A stretch of 59,347 nucleotides of DNA from Candidatus Palauibacter soopunensis (GTDB taxonomy: Bacteria > Gemmatimonadota > Gemmatimonadetes > Palauibacterales > Palauibacteraceae). Shown piece after piece: positions 42,022-50,853 of this stretch; position 1 is the first letter of the stretch; the number at the start of each line of letters is the position of its first letter. Under the pieces are notes generated by a model. The model saw only the letters and a list, made by a program, of their open reading frames with translations, was not told the origin of the DNA and ran no database searches. Position numbers and translations under genes: made by a program. The stretch spans positions 1-59,347 of the forward strand of contig NZ_CANPVT010000043.1 of assembly GCF_947581735.1 (NCBI RefSeq), written 5' to 3'.

Positions 42022-45000
42022 CTAGCGGAAGCGGATGCCGATGCCGAACTGGGCCTGCCATTGGGAGGCGCCGATCTGCGGCAGGTAGGGCACCGAAGCG
42101 CGCACGCCACCCGTGTCGCTCGTCTGAAGCGGCCCGGCATAGCGGGCGCGGAGCGGGTCGTCCGGCTCCGGCACCATGTTCTGAAGGTCGAAGTCGTCTT
42201 CGATCCGGTCTTCGACGGTCAGCAACTGCACGACGGGGTTCACGGTCTGGACATGCCCCCAATCGCGGTTCACCAGGTTGAGGACGTTGAGCACATCGAG
42301 CGTCACCGTGACTTCGGCGCCGCCAAGCACGACGGGCTGGCTGAAGCGGAAGTCCAGTTGGTGCGACCACGGCGTCCGGCACGCGTTCCGGTGCAGAATC
42401 CGCCGACGGTTCGCCTGTAGGCAGGGTTCCTGTGCGACGAGCTGCTCGAAGAGGATGCCGCTGACCGGCGTTCGCCCTCCTCCGGGAAAGTCGAACGCCC
42501 CGTCGGTCACGAAGATGAGGTCGTTCGCGAGGTCGAGCGCCCGGCCGTACCCGGGATAGGCGTCCCCGTTGATGTCGTCCGCATACACGTAGGAGTAGGG
42601 TCGCCCCGACTGTCCCACGTAGAGCACCGACAGGCGGCCGCCGCCCACCAACTCCGGCAGGACGGCCGTCGCGCTCGCCACCAGGCGGTGCGGTCGGTCG
42701 AAGAGAGAGGCCTGCCGCTTGGGGTCGTTCGGGTCGCCCTCGACCGCGGTGTAGCCGAAGTTCGCGATCGCATCGAGCGAGGACAGGCTGCGCACGTCGG
42801 CGGAACGGTTGAACGCGTAGCCCAGGTCGACGGCAAGGCGGTCGCCGAACTGCTTCCGGAGCCGCGCGCTCAGGGCGTACGAGAAGTTCAGGGGCCGGTC
42901 GCCGATCTTGATGACCTGTCCGAAGCGCGGATCGACGCGGCGGGGGAGAAAGATCGGCTCCCGCTCGCCCGGCGGCTCGCCCGGCGGCGGGTCGACGAAC
43001 TCGCTCCCGGCGCCGGGGTTGGCGAAGGTCTCGCGCGTCCCGTAGCCGAAGCCGTAGGTGAACCCGTTCGCCTCCGTGCGGTCGTCCGCGGGGAAGGCGG
43101 GGCCGATGTTCAGGTCCTGAAACGCGATCTGGTTTACGGCGCGGGTGTAGATGCCCTCGAGCGAGAGGACAAATCCCCCCGGCAGGCGCTGGTCGACGGC
43201 GAGCGAGGCCTTGAAATCGCGCGGGAAGCGGAAGTCAGGGCCGAACAAAGTGACGATGGGGACCGCGGATTCGCCGCCCGTGCCGTCCACGCAGAGGGCA
43301 GGGGGTGGCGCGAGAGGATCGAACGCGGGGACGATCTCAGGGTCTGGAACCCCGAGATTCCGCCGTCGGCAGGTCAGGAAAACGGACGAGAGGCCCGTGT
43401 TCTGATAGGCGCTCGCGAGCCACGCGAAGGGGGGACGGCCCGTGAACAGCCCCATCCCGCCGCGTATCTGCGTCGTGCGGTCGCCGCCGAGACCGAGGTT
43501 GAAGCCCGCCCGCGGGGAGAAGAGGACGGTCCCGCCCGGAAGGTCGCTCGTGCTGAAGCCGAAGGAACGCTCCACGTCCGCGTTGTGCGCCGGCGCGTCG
43601 GGCATCAGCGGCACGTCCATGCGCAGGCCGACCCGGACGTTCAGCCGCTCGCCGATCCGGGCCTCCTCCTGCACGAAGGCCGACAGTTGGTGCACGTCGA
43701 AATCCGACGTGCCGGCATCCTCCGACAGCGGCACATGGACGACGTATTCCGCCGGGGTGTTCGCCTCCAGATCCGCCACCGAGCGGAAGTGGTAGCTGCC
43801 GAGGCTGCCCGGCAGATACTCGCGCCGGATGGAAAAGCGCTCGAACCCGGCCCCCAGCGTGAGATGATGGTCTCCGAGCGAAAGCGTCAGCGCGTTCGTG
43901 ATCTGCAGGATGTTCTGGTCGAGTTCGCCGTCCGGCCCGGAGTAGTTGGACCCGAGGCGCAACTCGCGCCGGAACCCCGCCCCCGGTACCCCCGCCTGGA
44001 GGTCGACCTCGACGCGGGGATAGAGAGAGTTCGCGGTTTCGCGGTCGCGCAGGAACTGCGCGTTCACCATGAGGTCGTTCGAGAGCCGTGGACTGAGCGT
44101 TGCGAGCCACTGCGCCCCGAACGACTGGTTCCTCGATTCGATCTCCCGTCCCGTGGACGACATCTCGTAGGCGTCGCCGGGGAGTCGGTTCGTGGCCGGA
44201 TCGTCCGCGGCGTAGGCGAGGTTGTAGCGGAACATGAGGGAGTGGTCCGCGTTGGGTCGGGCGTCGACGCGCGCGAACAGGTTGGCCAGGCTGTTCTCCA
44301 GCGTGTAGAGGCCGGCCTCGCCCGCGTCCGCGCCGTAACGCTGGAGGATTCTCGACACGCGGCTGACCGAGTCGGGATCCAGCTTCGTGCGCACGATCTC
44401 GTCGATGCCGACCGTGAAGCCATCGGGTGGCCGCGTCCGGCTCTCGAGTTCGCCCGCCACGAAGAAGTGCAGGCGGTCGCGCAGGATCGGCCCTCCGAGA
44501 TCAAAGCCGGCGAAGGCGTTCTCCAGATCGCCCGGCGCGCGCGGAATCCCGCCGATGACCGCGTCGCCGACGAGCGCGTCGTTGCGGAAAAAGCCGAACG
44601 CGGAGCCCCGGAAGTCGTTGCCCCCCGTACGCGTGACCGCGTTGAGAACGCCGCCGGTGAAGCCGGATTGGCGCACGTCGTAGGGCGCGGTGAGAACCTG
44701 CAGCTCCTCGATCGCCGCGAGGGGGATGACGCGCCCCCGCGCCTGTCCGCCGGCCACTCCTGTGGGTGAGAGGCCGAAGACGTCCTGGTTGAGGGCGCCG
44801 TCCACCTGGATGTTGTTGAAGCGGATGTTCGACCCCGCCACGGAGGTCCCCATCTCGTCCACTGCCACGAGCGGAGAGAGTCGGGCGAATCCCGTGAAGT
44901 CCCTCGAAATCGTGGGGAGCGCTTCGAGCGTCTCTCGGTCGACGACGGTCGTCGAGCCCATGCGGGTGGGGTCAAACTCGGGATCCGTCTCGACGCGAAC

Positions 45001-45372
45001 GGAGAGTTCGGGCAGGGGCACCGCCGTCTCGGAGAGTTGAACCTCGAGTCGCAGACGCTGTCCGGCGATGAGTGTCAGACCCTCCCGCGTCACCTGGTTG
45101 AGACCGATGCGCGTGACCTCGAGTGTGTACGGCCCGCCGGGCCTCAGGTTGGCGAGGCTGAAACGGCCCAGGTCGTCGCTCAGGACCGTGTGGGTGGCAC
45201 CGGTCTGGGAATGGCGGAACTCGATCCGGGCTCCGGCCACAGGGGCTCCGTCGGCGTCGATCACGCGCCCCGCCACGCCGGCCGTCGTGACCCCCTGAGC
45301 GGAGACGACGGACGGGTGGGCCGCGAGGCCCGCGAGAAGGCCGATCAACGCAACGCCGAGAAGGCGACTCAA
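42022..45372 (-). CDS. TonB-dependent receptor with carboxypeptidase-regulatory-like domain (Oar-like)
   Basis: An outer-membrane receptor of 1116 residues. A signal peptide (LLGVALIGLLAGLAAHPSVVSAQ) leads into a carboxypeptidase regulatory-like domain (GVAGRVIDADGAPVAGARIEFRHSQTG...LRPGGPYTLEVTRIG), then the plug (IEELQVLTAPYDVRQSGFTGGVLNAVTRTGGND) and a long beta-barrel ending in QWQAQFGIGIRFR, with a terminal aromatic-x-Arg rather than the usual final aromatic. The TTG at 45372 is preceded by AAGGAG seven bases away, which decides the start; the frame remains open far upstream antisense to hutF. Ligand is unknown; Oar-like receptors are linked to peptide or protein uptake or export. It is divergent from hutF across about 100 bp. 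Confidence 0.9.
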   Translation of the reverse strand: MSRLLGVALIGLLAGLAAHPSVVSAQGVTTAGVAGRVIDADGAPVAGARIEFRHSQTGATHTVLSDDLGRFSLANLRPGGPYTLEVTRIGLNQVTREGLTLIAGQRLRLEVQLSETAVPLPELSVRVETDPEFDPTRMGSTTVVDRETLEALPTISRDFTGFARLSPLVAVDEMGTSVAGSNIRFNNIQVDGALNQDVFGLSPTGVAGGQARGRVIPLAAIEELQVLTAPYDVRQSGFTGGVLNAVTRTGGNDFRGSAFGFFRNDALVGDAVIGGIPRAPGDLENAFAGFDLGGPILRDRLHFFVAGELESRTRPPDGFTVGIDEIVRTKLDPDSVSRVSRILQRYGADAGEAGLYTLENSLANLFARVDARPNADHSLMFRYNLAYAADDPATNRLPGDAYEMSSTGREIESRNQSFGAQWLATLSPRLSNDLMVNAQFLRDRETANSLYPRVEVDLQAGVPGAGFRRELRLGSNYSGPDGELDQNILQITNALTLSLGDHHLTLGAGFERFSIRREYLPGSLGSYHFRSVADLEANTPAEYVVHVPLSEDAGTSDFDVHQLSAFVQEEARIGERLNVRVGLRMDVPLMPDAPAHNADVERSFGFSTSDLPGGTVLFSPRAGFNLGLGGDRTTQIRGGMGLFTGRPPFAWLASAYQNTGLSSVFLTCRRRNLGVPDPEIVPAFDPLAPPPALCVDGTGGESAVPIVTLFGPDFRFPRDFKASLAVDQRLPGGFVLSLEGIYTRAVNQIAFQDLNIGPAFPADDRTEANGFTYGFGYGTRETFANPGAGSEFVDPPPGEPPGEREPIFLPRRVDPRFGQVIKIGDRPLNFSYALSARLRKQFGDRLAVDLGYAFNRSADVRSLSSLDAIANFGYTAVEGDPNDPKRQASLFDRPHRLVASATAVLPELVGGGRLSVLYVGQSGRPYSYVYADDINGDAYPGYGRALDLANDLIFVTDGAFDFPGGGRTPVSGILFEQLVAQEPCLQANRRRILHRNACRTPWSHQLDFRFSQPVVLGGAEVTVTLDVLNVLNLVNRDWGHVQTVNPVVQLLTVEDRIEDDFDLQNMVPEPDDPLRARYAGPLQTSDTGGVRASVPYLPQIGASQWQAQFGIGIRFR

Positions 45373-45474
45373 GGTGACTCTCCTTTCCGAAGACCTGAAG
45401 AAATAACGCGCGACGGGCGGATGTTGTATCGGTGGGCTACCGGTGCCGACCGACCGCCGCGTATTGTCGAAGCC

Positions 45475-46866
45475 GTGAGCACCAAGAGCCGCACGCTGAG
45501 GTTTCGCGCGATCATGGGCCCCGGAGGCCTCGAGCGCGACCGGTCGATCGAGATTGCTCCGGACGGGACGATCCTGGCGATTCGGGCGGTTCGGGCCGCC
45601 GGCGCCGCCTACGACGGGGGACTCGCGGTCCCCGGCATGCCGAACGCGCACTCGCACATCTTCCAGTGCGCACTGGCCGGCTTCGGTGAAGCGGCGCGAG
45701 GGGACGACTCCTTCTGGAGTTGGCGTCGAGCCATGTACCGGCTGGCCGGCTCGATCACCCCGGAGCAACTGTTCGACGTCGCCCGGCACGGGTACGCCCG
45801 CATGCTGCGCGCAGGCTTCACTCACGTCGTGGAGTTCCACTACCTGCATCACGACCCGGACGGAGCGCGTGGGCCCCGAACGACGCGGGCCGTGCTCGCG
45901 GCGGCCGAAGAGGTCGGCCTTCCCATGAGCCTGCTGCCCGTCTACTACCGGACCGCCGGCTTCGACGGGGCCGCGCCTCACGCGGGACAGCAACGCTTCG
46001 CGCACGGCTCGGTGGACGAATTCATGGCCGCCGTCGAGGCGCTGGGCCCGGCGGTGGCCGGCGTGGCGCCGCACTCTCTCCGGGCCGTGCCCGCGGACGA
46101 CCTCGTGGAACTCGTGGCGGGAGTCGACGCCACGCTGGGCCCCGCGGCGCCGCTGCACATCCACATCAGCGAACAGGAACTCGAGGTCGAGGAATGCCTC
46201 GCGGCGCGCGGCCGCACGCCGGTCGACCTCCTCGCGGACACGGTCGAACTGGGCCCCCGCTGGAGTCTCGTGCATGCGACGCACGCCACGGAGGCGGAGC
46301 GCACGCGGCTCCGGAGCGCGGGGGCGAGGGTCGTCCTGTGTCCGATCACGGAAGCCCACCTCGGGGACGGGATCTTCCCCGCCCGCGAGCACTTTCTCGC
46401 CGGTGGCGCGGCCGCGGCGGGCTCCGACGCAAACGTCCGCATCTCCGCCATCGAGGAGGCGAGGCAACTCGAATACGGGCAGCGCCTGCGGGATCGGCGC
46501 CGAGCTCGTCTGGCTACCGAAGCGGGCGCGGGGCCGGTCGTCTGGTCGTGGCTGGCGGAGGGCGGCGGCGAAGCGGCGGTAACCCGGCCCGGTCCCACGG
46601 ACGGCACCGGCGCGCGGCTGCGGCTGGGGCGAATCGAACCGGGCTACCGGGCCGACTTCGTCGTCCTGGGCCGGGAAGGCCCGAACACCTTGGGACACGA
46701 TTGGGAGACCCTCATGGACGCCTGGCTCGTGGGGGGCGACCGGCGCGACATTGAGGCGGTGTACGTCGGCGGGGAACGACGCGTCGAGCGCGGATCGATG
46801 GCGGGCGAGGCCGAGATCCGATCCGCTTTCGGGAAGGCGATGGGGGAGATCCGGCGGGCGATCTGA
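45475..46866 (+). CDS. hutF: Formimidoylglutamate deiminase (HutF)
   Basis: A 463-residue amidohydrolase that converts N-formimino-L-glutamate to N-formyl-L-glutamate in the five-step histidine degradation route. Landmarks match HutF: NAHSHIFQCALAG with zinc ligands H59 and H61, SFWSWRRAMYRL, VVEFHYLHHDPDG, LLPVYYRTAGFDGAAP and QQRFAHGS, then HIHISEQ and the catalytic HATHA region; GSDANVRIS supplies the last Asp. Length is close to usual (about 455). The GTG at 45475 is chosen from length, as no ribosome binding site is clear; an ATG at 45421 would add 18 residues. No other hut genes are in the window. Confidence 0.9.
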   Translation: MSTKSRTLRFRAIMGPGGLERDRSIEIAPDGTILAIRAVRAAGAAYDGGLAVPGMPNAHSHIFQCALAGFGEAARGDDSFWSWRRAMYRLAGSITPEQLFDVARHGYARMLRAGFTHVVEFHYLHHDPDGARGPRTTRAVLAAAEEVGLPMSLLPVYYRTAGFDGAAPHAGQQRFAHGSVDEFMAAVEALGPAVAGVAPHSLRAVPADDLVELVAGVDATLGPAAPLHIHISEQELEVEECLAARGRTPVDLLADTVELGPRWSLVHATHATEAERTRLRSAGARVVLCPITEAHLGDGIFPAREHFLAGGAAAAGSDANVRISAIEEARQLEYGQRLRDRRRARLATEAGAGPVVWSWLAEGGGEAAVTRPGPTDGTGARLRLGRIEPGYRADFVVLGREGPNTLGHDWETLMDAWLVGGDRRDIEAVYVGGERRVERGSMAGEAEIRSAFGKAMGEIRRAI

Positions 46867-46900
46867 CCCCGGCTTTGCGCCCCGGGCCGCCCGCGTGGCG

Positions 46901-47935
46901 TCAGGCGGCCGCCCGCTCCAAGTCCATCGACCACTTGCCGCGCGTCGCGAGACCGTTCATGCGCGCGCGGTGCGCAAACGCCGCCTGCGCCGCCGGCCCG
47001 TTGTCCGAAGCCCCGCCCCAGGCCTGCAGCGGCGCGGCCTGCAGCGCCCGGCCGTACGAGAAGCTGAGGTTCCACGGCGTATCGAACCCTGCGTTCATGG
47101 CGTTCAGGTGGGCCGTAGCCTCGATGTCCGACTGCCCTCCCGACAGGAAGACGATGCTCGGTACCGCCGCAGGCACCGCCCGCTTCAGACAGCGCACGGT
47201 CTTCTCGGCGACCTCATCGACCCCCGCCTGATCCGCGCACAGCTTGCCCGAGAGGACCATGTTGGGCTTGAGGACCGAGCCCTCCAGCAGCACCCGCTGG
47301 TGGAAGAGAGCCATGTAGACCTGCTTGAGCGTGGCCTCCGTGACCTCGAAGCAGCGGTCGATATCGTGGTCGCCGTCCATCAGCACTTCCGGCTCGACGA
47401 TGGGCACGAGCCCCTGCTCCTGGCTGAGCGCCGCCATCCGGGCGAGCGCGTGGGCGTTTGCCCCGATACCGTAGGCGCTCGGGATGGAGCGGTCTCCGCC
47501 CCGTCCGATGTCGATGACGGCGCGCCACTTCGTGAAGCGGGCTCCGAGTTCGTAATACTCCGCAAGCCGCTCGCGCAGCCCATCGAGTCCTTCCGTCACC
47601 TTCTCGCCCGGCGCCCCCGCGAGGGCATGCGCCCCCTTGTCGATCTTGATCCCGGGAATCGAGCCGGCATCGGAGATGAGTTGCACGAGCGGCGTGCCGT
47701 CGGCCGCCGATTGCCGAAGGGTTTCGTCGAAGAGGATGACGCCTGAAATGCACTCGCGCAGCGCATCGCTCGTCCGGAAGAGCAGCTCCCGGTAGTCGCG
47801 CCGGTTCTCCTCCGTCGATTCGACGCCGATGCCGTCGAACCTCTTCCGGATCGTTCCCGAGCTCTCGTCGGCGGCAAGGATCCCCTTGCCCTTGGCCCCC
47901 ATGTCTTCCGCCACCTGGACGAGCTGCTGACTCAT
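46901..47935 (-). CDS. Class I fructose-bisphosphate aldolase
   Basis: A 344-residue glycolytic/gluconeogenic aldolase of the eukaryote-like class I family: ILAADESSGTIRKRF, VILFDETLRQ, FTKWRAVI (K136), IVEPEVLMDGDHDI, and the Schiff-base lysine K223 in EGSVLKPNMV, followed by FLSGGQSD and PWNLSFSYGRALQ. It interconverts fructose 1,6-bisphosphate with dihydroxyacetone phosphate and glyceraldehyde 3-phosphate without metal. It differs from the DhnA-type E. coli FbaB, so no symbol is given. It is monocistronic by appearance, with hutF convergent on one side and a lipoprotein gene 58 bp upstream. Confidence 0.95.
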   Translation of the reverse strand: MSQQLVQVAEDMGAKGKGILAADESSGTIRKRFDGIGVESTEENRRDYRELLFRTSDALRECISGVILFDETLRQSAADGTPLVQLISDAGSIPGIKIDKGAHALAGAPGEKVTEGLDGLRERLAEYYELGARFTKWRAVIDIGRGGDRSIPSAYGIGANAHALARMAALSQEQGLVPIVEPEVLMDGDHDIDRCFEVTEATLKQVYMALFHQRVLLEGSVLKPNMVLSGKLCADQAGVDEVAEKTVRCLKRAVPAAVPSIVFLSGGQSDIEATAHLNAMNAGFDTPWNLSFSYGRALQAAPLQAWGGASDNGPAAQAAFAHRARMNGLATRGKWSMDLERAAA

Positions 47936-47993
47936 AACGGTTCCTCCGCCCTCATTCCGGGCCGGATTTCAGGATTGGACGCAGGGTTGCGGA

Positions 47994-48425
47994 TCAGGTC
48001 GGATTCGCGGGATCGTCCTCGAGCGTCCAGATCACCGGCGTGACCGGCGTGGCCGCCTGGTTGAAGAGCAGCTTCTCGAGCGCCGGCCCCGGCTCCGTCG
48101 TTTCGAGGTGCACGGCCCGAAAGTCGTAGCAGCCGGCCTCGACCGTGAAGTCCCGCTGGCCGCCGGGCTGGATCGTTCCCTCGACGGGATGGTCCGTGCC
48201 GAAGAGATCGGCGCCCCAGTCGGACGTTCCGCACGGTCGCGCGTAGAAGAAGATCACGGGGCCGAGCAGCCGGTTGACGACCCGCACCGTAGACGGGCTG
48301 TCGAACATGGGCTCCGGAACTATGGGGTCGTCGTCACCGCAGGCCGCGAGCGAAAGCCCGATCGCCATGACGGCGACAATTGCGTACCGCTTCTGTTTCA
48401 CGCACCACATCTTGCATTCCTCCAT
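47994..48425 (-). CDS. Hypothetical lipoprotein
   Basis: A 143-residue protein with a clear lipoprotein signal (YAIVAVMAIGLSLAAC, Cys then GDDDP). The mature part is one small beta-rich domain: STVRVVNRLLGPVIFFYARPCGTSDWG, PGGQRDFTVEAGCYDFRAVHLE. Two further cysteines could form a disulfide. This layout is seen in exported DUF proteins but no family is recognised. An earlier-than-necessary start is possible; the ATG gives 28 residues before the Cys. Confidence 0.7.
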   Translation of the reverse strand: MEECKMWCVKQKRYAIVAVMAIGLSLAACGDDDPIVPEPMFDSPSTVRVVNRLLGPVIFFYARPCGTSDWGADLFGTDHPVEGTIQPGGQRDFTVEAGCYDFRAVHLETTEPGPALEKLLFNQAATPVTPVIWTLEDDPANPT

Positions 48426-48586
48426 GGCCGCTGGGCCGGGTCGCGCGGCGACTGCCGGGTCCGCGCGCGATCCGCACCTGCCTTCGGCCGGGTAATAAAA
48501 CTCTGGGAAAGATACATCGGAGCGGGGTGCAGTCCACCCGACACGTGGCGTCTCATTCGCGCTGCCCCGATCTTACATGAGAGAAC

Positions 48587-49972
48587 GTGCGAACCCCACC
48601 GAGAGCGACACGGCCCGGCGACGTGAACAACGTGAGCGACAAGCCTTCCGTCTGGTTCCACACCTTCGGGTGCAAGGCGAACCAGTACGATACCGAACGG
48701 ATCCGCCAGGAGCTGGAGCTCCGCGGCGCGGAGACGGCGCTCCACGCGGATCTGGCGGACGTCGCCGTGATCAACACGTGCACCGTGACGAACCAGGCGG
48801 ACGCGAACGCCAGGCGCCTCGTGCGCCGGCTGCGCCGCCAGCGTCCGGATCTTCGCATCGTCGTCGCCGGCTGTTCAACCTCCTTCCGTGAAGCCGAGTA
48901 TCGCGCGCTGGAAGAGGTGGATGGCGTCGTGCCCGGACACGACCCGTCCGCGGTCGCGCGACTCGTACCGCAATTGGGAGACTCCGCCGCGGCCGATCCG
49001 GTCACCGCAGGCGGCTCGGACGCTTCACCGGCCCCGCTGCAGCGGAATGCGCGCGGCACCCGGGCCTGGCTCAAGATCCAGGACGGGTGCGATCGGAAGT
49101 GCTCGTTCTGCGCGACGCGGATCGCGCGCGGCGCCTCGGTCTCGCGCCCGGTAGACGAAGTCTTGGCCGAGGCCGCGACCCTCGCGCGCGCGCACCCGGA
49201 ACTCGTGATCACCGGGATTCACATCGGCCACTACGGAAAGGACCTCGGTACCGACTCCGCGCGCACTCGCGCCAGTCTCGCGACGCTGTGCGAACGGCTG
49301 CTCCAGGAAGTCCCAGCCCGCTTCCGCCTCTCCTCCATCGAGGCGACGGAAATCGACGACCGGCTCGTGGATCTGCTCGCGGCGTCGGATGGACGTCTGG
49401 CGCCCCACCTGCATGTGCCGCTGCAGAGCGGGTCCGACCGGGTGCTTCGCCTCATGCGCCGCTGGCATACGCGCGAAGCGTATCGCGCCCGCGTGCTCGC
49501 GATCGCCGACCGTCTGCGCGCGGCCGATTCCGGCGCGTTCGGTCTCGGCGCGGATATCATCGTCGGGTTCCCCGGCGAGGGAGAAGAGGAATTCGAGGAG
49601 ACGCGAGCGCTCGTGGAAGAGTTGCCCTACACCTACCTGCACGTGTTCCCCTATTCGGTGCGGGACGGAACCGTGGCGGCGAGTCTCCCGGACCGGGTAC
49701 CGGGCAACGTAGCGGCAGCCCGCTCCCGAACGTTGCGGGACATCGGCCTCCGAAAGGGCGAGGCCTATTCCGAAACGCGCGTGGGTACCATGGCCGACAT
49801 CGTCGTGGAGGGCCGGGACGACCGCGTCGCCGGCGTGACGGGCGATTACCTGCGGGTCGAACTTCTCGGCGACGCGACCCCCGGCGATCGCTTTTCCGCG
49901 CGCCTGCGGGGGCGCGCCGGGCGGCTGACGGCCGAAGTGCCCGTCAACGCGCGGGCGGCCGCCGCCGTCTGA
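48587..49972 (+). CDS. mtaB: tRNA N6-threonylcarbamoyladenosine methylthiotransferase (MtaB)
   Basis: A 461-residue radical SAM methylthiotransferase that makes ms2t6A at position 37 of tRNAs. The N-terminal UPF0004 domain has three cluster cysteines (C29 in HTFGCKANQYD, C65 in NTCTVTN, C96 in VAGCS). The radical SAM motif is C168-DRK-C172-SF-C175 (GCDRKCSFC). A TRAM-like C-terminal domain follows (VEGRDDRVAGVTGDYLRVELLG). HTFGCKANQYD is diagnostic of MtaB rather than MiaB. GTG at 48587 has a GAGAG nearby; GTG codons at 48623 or 48632 are alternatives closer to the family start. Confidence 0.9.
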   Translation: MRTPPRATRPGDVNNVSDKPSVWFHTFGCKANQYDTERIRQELELRGAETALHADLADVAVINTCTVTNQADANARRLVRRLRRQRPDLRIVVAGCSTSFREAEYRALEEVDGVVPGHDPSAVARLVPQLGDSAAADPVTAGGSDASPAPLQRNARGTRAWLKIQDGCDRKCSFCATRIARGASVSRPVDEVLAEAATLARAHPELVITGIHIGHYGKDLGTDSARTRASLATLCERLLQEVPARFRLSSIEATEIDDRLVDLLAASDGRLAPHLHVPLQSGSDRVLRLMRRWHTREAYRARVLAIADRLRAADSGAFGLGADIIVGFPGEGEEEFEETRALVEELPYTYLHVFPYSVRDGTVAASLPDRVPGNVAAARSRTLRDIGLRKGEAYSETRVGTMADIVVEGRDDRVAGVTGDYLRVELLGDATPGDRFSARLRGRAGRLTAEVPVNARAAAAV

Positions 49973-49982
49973 GACCGGCGCC

Positions 49983-50843
49983 TCAGCTTTCCCCGCGTCC
50001 GCCGGGGATGGTGCGCGGACTCACGAGCGACTCCCCGCCGTCGACGACGATCACCGCGCCTGTGATCCAGTCTCCACCGGGTGAGCACAGGAAGGCGATC
50101 GTCTGCCCGATGTCGTGGGGGTGCCCCAGCCGTCCGGCGGGGATGAAGCGCTCGGCGAACCCGGCGCCGGAGCGCGCGCCGAACATGTCGACTTCGTCGC
50201 TCGGGGGGGCCTCGAACGCCTTCTTCACGCCCTCCGTGGGGATCGGCCCCGGCGCGACGGAGTTCACGTTGATCCCGTCCCGCGCCCACTCGATGGCGAG
50301 CGTGCGGGTGAGCGCGTCCACCCCCGCCTTGGCCGCCGTGGCGTGGGCCATGAGCGGCCAGCCCCGGTGGTACAGCGTCATCGAGATCGACACGATGCGC
50401 CCGTACCCCTGCTCGGCCATGACGGGGTAGACCGCGCGACAGGCGTGGAACGTGCCGAACAGGTCGATCTCCACCACGGCGCGCCAACCGTTCGGCGACA
50501 GTTCCGCCGTCGGGGCGTAGAAATTGCCCGCCGCGTTGTTCACGAGGATGTCGATGGACCCGAGCGCGTCCCGCGTCTCGCGCACCGCGCGTTCGAGTGC
50601 CGCCGGTTCACGCACGTCCCCGACGGTCGGGAGGGTGCGCGCGCCGTGGGTCGCGGCGAGGCGCTCCGCCGCCTGTACGACTCGCTCCTCGTTGCGGCTG
50701 AATACGCCCACGGAGGCGCCGGCCGCCGCGAGGCACTCCGCGATTCCGTACCCGATGCCGCTGCCGCCGCCGGTGATCAACGCCGTGCGGCCCGCGAGGA
50801 CATCGGGTGCGAAGAGCGCGCCGGTTCCCGGGTTCCCGTCCAT
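49983..50843 (-). CDS. SDR oxidoreductase, 2,4-dienoyl-CoA reductase-like
   Basis: A 286-residue short-chain dehydrogenase: cofactor motif TGGGSGIGYGIA, then NNAAGNFYAP, SISMTLYHRGWPLMAHATAAKAGVDALTRTLA and NSVAPGPIPTEG. The NNAAGNF motif and the HA-x3-AK segment are those of peroxisomal/mitochondrial 2,4-dienoyl-CoA reductase-like SDRs, in which the usual catalytic YxxxK tyrosine is replaced. It would act in beta-oxidation of unsaturated acyl-CoAs with NADPH. It follows proline dehydrogenase by 10 bp, so the two form an operon; the functional link is unclear. Confidence 0.85.
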   Translation of the reverse strand: MDGNPGTGALFAPDVLAGRTALITGGGSGIGYGIAECLAAAGASVGVFSRNEERVVQAAERLAATHGARTLPTVGDVREPAALERAVRETRDALGSIDILVNNAAGNFYAPTAELSPNGWRAVVEIDLFGTFHACRAVYPVMAEQGYGRIVSISMTLYHRGWPLMAHATAAKAGVDALTRTLAIEWARDGINVNSVAPGPIPTEGVKKAFEAPPSDEVDMFGARSGAGFAERFIPAGRLGHPHDIGQTIAFLCSPGGDWITGAVIVVDGGESLVSPRTIPGGRGES

Positions 50844-50853
50844 GGCCTCGCTC

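Noticed and set aside
42688-44769. 693-residue plus-strand frame opposite the TonB receptor
   Set aside because: Antisense artefact of GC-rich coding DNA with low-complexity Arg/Glu translation and no family features.
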